Shown here: positions 61,439 through 64,000 of the stretch, piece by piece
Numbering within the stretch: the first letter of the stretch is position 1
How the letters are laid out: each line of letters starts with the position of its first letter
Assembly (NCBI RefSeq): GCF_019029495.1
Contig: NZ_JAERQM010000001.1
Location: forward strand, 1,364,001 to 1,428,000
Direction of reading: 5' to 3'
DNA: 64,000 nt
DNA from: Falsiroseomonas oleicola
Lineage (GTDB): Bacteria > Pseudomonadota > Alphaproteobacteria > Acetobacterales > Acetobacteraceae
The notes under the pieces: model-generated
Database searches by the model: none
What the model saw: the letters and a program-made list of their open reading frames with translations, nothing else
Told to the model about the DNA's origin: nothing
Position numbers and translations under genes: made by a program

Positions 61439-61503
61439 GATCGACCCCTTCGATGTCAGGCGCGGCTTCGCCGGCACGGATGCAAAGGTTACACCGCGCC
61501 GCT

Positions 61504-62211
61504 TCAACGCGCGAAGCGCGCCTTCAGCGGGATGGCGGCCAGCGCCAGCGCGGCGAGGCCCAGCAGCGCGCCCAGGATCTGCGGCGTCAGCACGCTGCTT
61601 ATGTCGAAATCGCCGCCCGCCTCCAGCACCCCGCCCAGCCCGGCGCCGGCCAGGCTGAACACGGCCGTGCCGGGCAGGATGCCGAGGAAGGTGGTCAGCA
61701 CATAGACCGGCAGCCGCACCCCGGCGAAGGCCGGCACCAGGTTCACCAGCACGAAGGGAAACAGCGGCACCAGCCGCAGCACCAGCAGGTAAGAGGCGGC
61801 ATTGCGCCGGATGCCTTCCGCCAGCTTCTGGGCGCGCGGCCCCAGCCGGTCCAGCGCATCGGCGCCGAACAGGGTGCGGGCCAGCAGGAAGACCAGCGTC
61901 GCGCCCAGCGTGGCGCCGGTGACCGTCAGGGCCGTGCCCAGCACCGCGCCGAACAGGAAGCCGCCGCTCAGCGTCAGGAAGACGGCGCCGGGAATGGAGA
62001 GCGCCACCGCCGCCGCATAGACCAGCACATAGACCGCCGCCGCGAGCACCGCATGGTCCGTGACCAGCCCGACCAGCGTGGCGCGGTGCCGGGCCAGCGT
62101 CTCCAGCGACAGATGCTCCGAGAGGCCGCTGGCCCTCAGGCCCAGCACCAGCAGCAGGATCGCAACGCCGATCCAGAGCCGGCGGTCGCGCAGCAGGCGG
62201 CCGAGGCGCAT
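61504..62211 (-). CDS. TVP38/TMEM64 (VTT-domain, DedA-like) membrane protein
   Basis: A 235-residue inner-membrane protein. The VTT domain shows LVYAAAVALSIPGAVFLTLSGGFLFGAVLGT, the basic GADALDRLGPRAQKLAEGIRR and RLVPLFPFVLVNLVPAFAGV with LGILPGTAVFSLAGAGLG. GGAGAT lies just upstream of the ATG. These proteins are thought to be lipid scramblases or transporters; the specific role is unknown. Confidence 0.93.
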   Translation of the reverse strand: MRLGRLLRDRRLWIGVAILLLVLGLRASGLSEHLSLETLARHRATLVGLVTDHAVLAAAVYVLVYAAAVALSIPGAVFLTLSGGFLFGAVLGTALTVTGATLGATLVFLLARTLFGADALDRLGPRAQKLAEGIRRNAASYLLVLRLVPLFPFVLVNLVPAFAGVRLPVYVLTTFLGILPGTAVFSLAGAGLGGVLEAGGDFDISSVLTPQILGALLGLAALALAAIPLKARFAR

Positions 62212-62554
62212 GGGCTATCTCCTTGGGTCGGAACGGCTTCGCCCCGGCCGATGCGGTGGTTACGGCCCGTCTATGGCTGCTTTTCGCGGACGGAGCTTGC
62301 GCATTCTTCGGCAGGCGGAAAAGCCACCGCGGCGCTGCCATGCCGCGTCGACGCGGTGTAGGGTGGCAGGAGCCGATAGTCCGTCCTGGGCCGCCCGGGG
62401 CCTGCGCGGTTCGACACGCGCGTGGGGTGACCGGGACGGCCGCCTGAAACCCTCCAGCCGCAGAGGCGCATGCCATGCCGGGGCCTGATCCCTGCATCCG
62501 AGACAGAAGCGGGGTGGCACAGGGCGGGCCGTCGCCCTGCCGACCTCGCGCGGC
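62212..62554. other. Divergent spacer before the TIM-barrel/AAA+ gene
   Basis: About 340 bp between the VTT gene and the regulator. No frame looks coding, and no sigma-54-type -24/-12 promoter (GG-N10-GC) with a convincing context is seen. Promoters of both divergent genes should lie here. Confidence 0.45.
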
Positions 62555-64000
62555 ATGCCATCGATGACCTCCCTGCCCGGCGCCGGCCGCCTGGAACTGG
62601 TTGTCGGCGCCGCCATGGGCCTCGGCATGACGGCGCGCGCCGCGGCGGATGGGGGGGCGGATTTCCTGCTGGCGCTCAGCGCCGGAAGGTTGCGCGTCAT
62701 GGGCGCGCCGTCCCTCGCCGCGATGCTGCCGATCCGCGACAGCAACGCCTTCACCGATGAATTCGCCCGGCAGGAAATCCTCGACCGCGTCAGCGTGCCG
62801 GTCTTCTTCGGCGCCGCGGCCTGCGATCCACGCCTGCCCATCGAGGACCTGCTGCGACGCATACAGGAAGCCGGCTATCACGGCGTCGCCAACTTCCCCA
62901 CCGCCATCCACTACGATGGCACCTTCCGCACCGCGCTGGAGGCCGCGGGCCTCGGATTCGGACGGGAAGTCGCCATGCTACGGGCGGCGCGCGACATGGG
63001 CCTCGCGACGCTGGGCTATGCCAAGACGCGGGCGGAGGTGGACGCCCTGCTCGGCGGCGGGGTGGAGCGGCTGTGCCTGAACTTCGGCTGGAATTCCGGC
63101 GGCAGCCAGGGCGTGCCGAGCGGTGTGCCCCTGGACCAGGCGGCGGAACGCGCCCGCCGCATCTTCCGCCATGTGCGCCGCACGGCGCCGCGCACGCTGT
63201 GCTTCGTCGAAGGCGGGCCGATCATCGATCCCGCCCATCTGCTGGAGGTCTGCGATGCCTCGCGCGCCGATGGCTATGTCGGTGGCTCCACGCTGGATCG
63301 CCTGCCGCTCGAAATGTCGGTGATGCAGACCACCTCCGCCTTCAAGACCGCGGGTCTGCTGCGGGACAACGCGACGCCGGAGGCGGCGAAACTGCCTGGC
63401 CTCGTCGCGCGGTCCCGCGCCGCGCGGCAGCTTGCCGCGCGCATCGCCCGGCTGGTCGCCACCGACCTGCCGATCCTGGTGGAGGGAGAGCCCGGCGCCG
63501 GCCGCACCACCATCGCGCGCGCCATCCACCAGGCCAGTGGCCGCGCCGGCGGCCTGACCTTCCTCGACGCGCAGCAGGCGATTGCCGAGCGCCTGTTCGG
63601 GGAGGCCGGGCCGGCGGCGCTGCTGGCCCAGCGCCACAGCACGGTGGTGATCGAAAGCGCCGATGCGCTGCCGCCCATGCTGCGCGCGCGGCTCGCCGAC
63701 TGGATCGAGCGCGGCAGTTTCGAACGCTTCGCCAAGCCGGGCGAACGCGCGCCCCGGGCGCGGCTGGTGCTGATCCATCCGCCTGGGGGCGAGGCCCTGG
63801 CCCGCGCGCTGTCCGCGCAGCGCCTGCTGGTGCCACCCCTGCGCGACCGCATGGAGGACCTGCCGCTGCTGGCGCGGGCCATGCTGCGGGCGACCCAGCG
63901 CCCGACGACGCAGTTGGACCCCACCGCGCTGCGCCTGCTGATGGCGCAGCCCTGGCCCGGCAATCTGCGCCAGCTTGCGGAGGTGCTGACCCGCGCGGCG
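62555..64000 (+). CDS. TIM-barrel signal domain plus AAA+ regulator, C-terminus beyond the window
   Basis: 482 residues to the window edge, no stop. The N-terminal half (about 1-275) matches the TIM-barrel signal-transduction / PEP-hydrolase-like domain (PF09370): ADGGADFLLALSAGRLR, YHGVANFPTAIHYDGTFR, and DGYVGGSTLDRLP. The second half is an AAA+ domain of the NtrC type with Walker A GEPGAGRTT. The sigma-54 contact loop GAFTGA is absent (LFGEAGPAALL) and the Walker B DE is replaced (VVIES). A DNA-binding domain may lie beyond the edge. The start is ATG at 62555 or 62564; ribosome sites are weak. Confidence 0.82.
   Translation, partial: MPSMTSLPGAGRLELVVGAAMGLGMTARAAADGGADFLLALSAGRLRVMGAPSLAAMLPIRDSNAFTDEFARQEILDRVSVPVFFGAAACDPRLPIEDLLRRIQEAGYHGVANFPTAIHYDGTFRTALEAAGLGFGREVAMLRAARDMGLATLGYAKTRAEVDALLGGGVERLCLNFGWNSGGSQGVPSGVPLDQAAERARRIFRHVRRTAPRTLCFVEGGPIIDPAHLLEVCDASRADGYVGGSTLDRLPLEMSVMQTTSAFKTAGLLRDNATPEAAKLPGLVARSRAARQLAARIARLVATDLPILVEGEPGAGRTTIARAIHQASGRAGGLTFLDAQQAIAERLFGEAGPAALLAQRHSTVVIESADALPPMLRARLADWIERGSFERFAKPGERAPRARLVLIHPPGGEALARALSAQRLLVPPLRDRMEDLPLLARAMLRATQRPTTQLDPTALRLLMAQPWPGNLRQLAEVLTRAA

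Noticed and set aside
1-64000. CRISPR arrays, rRNA genes or complete insertion sequences
   Set aside because: No regularly spaced repeats, rRNA sequence or transposase with terminal inverted repeats was seen when reading the window.

Overview
This is a very GC-rich bacterial chromosome segment with dense, mostly operonic gene packing. It looks like an alphaproteobacterium, most likely Acetobacteraceae (Roseomonas-like). The main evidence is a GAAC-N7-GAAC LexA-type box, a DUF2585 protein, an AppA-like BLUF photoreceptor, solitary TctC/Bug receptors and a hydantoinase pair. The family assignment is inference.

Region by region: 1-6.6 kb carries an unknown protein cut by the window edge, a nitronate-monooxygenase-like flavoprotein, PNPase and LolA, all on the minus strand. 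6.7-10.3 kb holds small unknowns, a BLUF plus cobalamin-like sensor and a FAH-superfamily hydratase. 10.4-13.2 kb is a DNA-damage operon (radical SAM protein plus DUF4130-UdgX fusion) behind an SOS box. 13.9-20.8 kb is a putative sugar/acid catabolic cluster (epimerase, TetR, DHDPS-like, Gfo/Idh, DUF993, TIM-barrel isomerase, Bug receptor) with a clear TetR-type palindrome before its second half. 20.9-32.0 kb has a gluconolactonase-like protein, membrane proteins, DUF4139, an autoregulated-looking TetR-YciI-Tag operon, a PIN/Phd toxin-antitoxin pair, a degenerate histidine-kinase-like protein, PBP1A and a divergent LysR/DoxX pair. 32.0-45.1 kb is mainly housekeeping (hydrolase, dut-coaBC, PhnW-type aminotransferase, HyuB/HyuA, Nudix, PaiB-like, EamA, FolD-DUF167-YggT).

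A tRNA-Ala(CGC) at 45.2 kb is the insertion site of a genomic island of about 9 kb bounded by 27-bp direct repeats (45282-45308 and 54292-54318). The island carries a tyrosine integrase, a membrane-anchored unknown, an ASCH protein coupled to a putative HUH Rep-like protein, a serine recombinase and a single-chain MmeI-like restriction-modification enzyme whose recognition region looks compositionally foreign.

After the island come an SH3-like lipoprotein, a second solitary Bug receptor followed by a ThDP enzyme with a striking four-hairpin spacer, DUF72, an operon of PhnD, PhnE and a metallophosphoesterase without PhnC, a VTT-domain protein, and (cut by the right edge) a TIM-barrel plus AAA+ regulator that lacks the sigma-54 contact loop. 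Short open frames antiparallel to these genes are treated as coding shadows.
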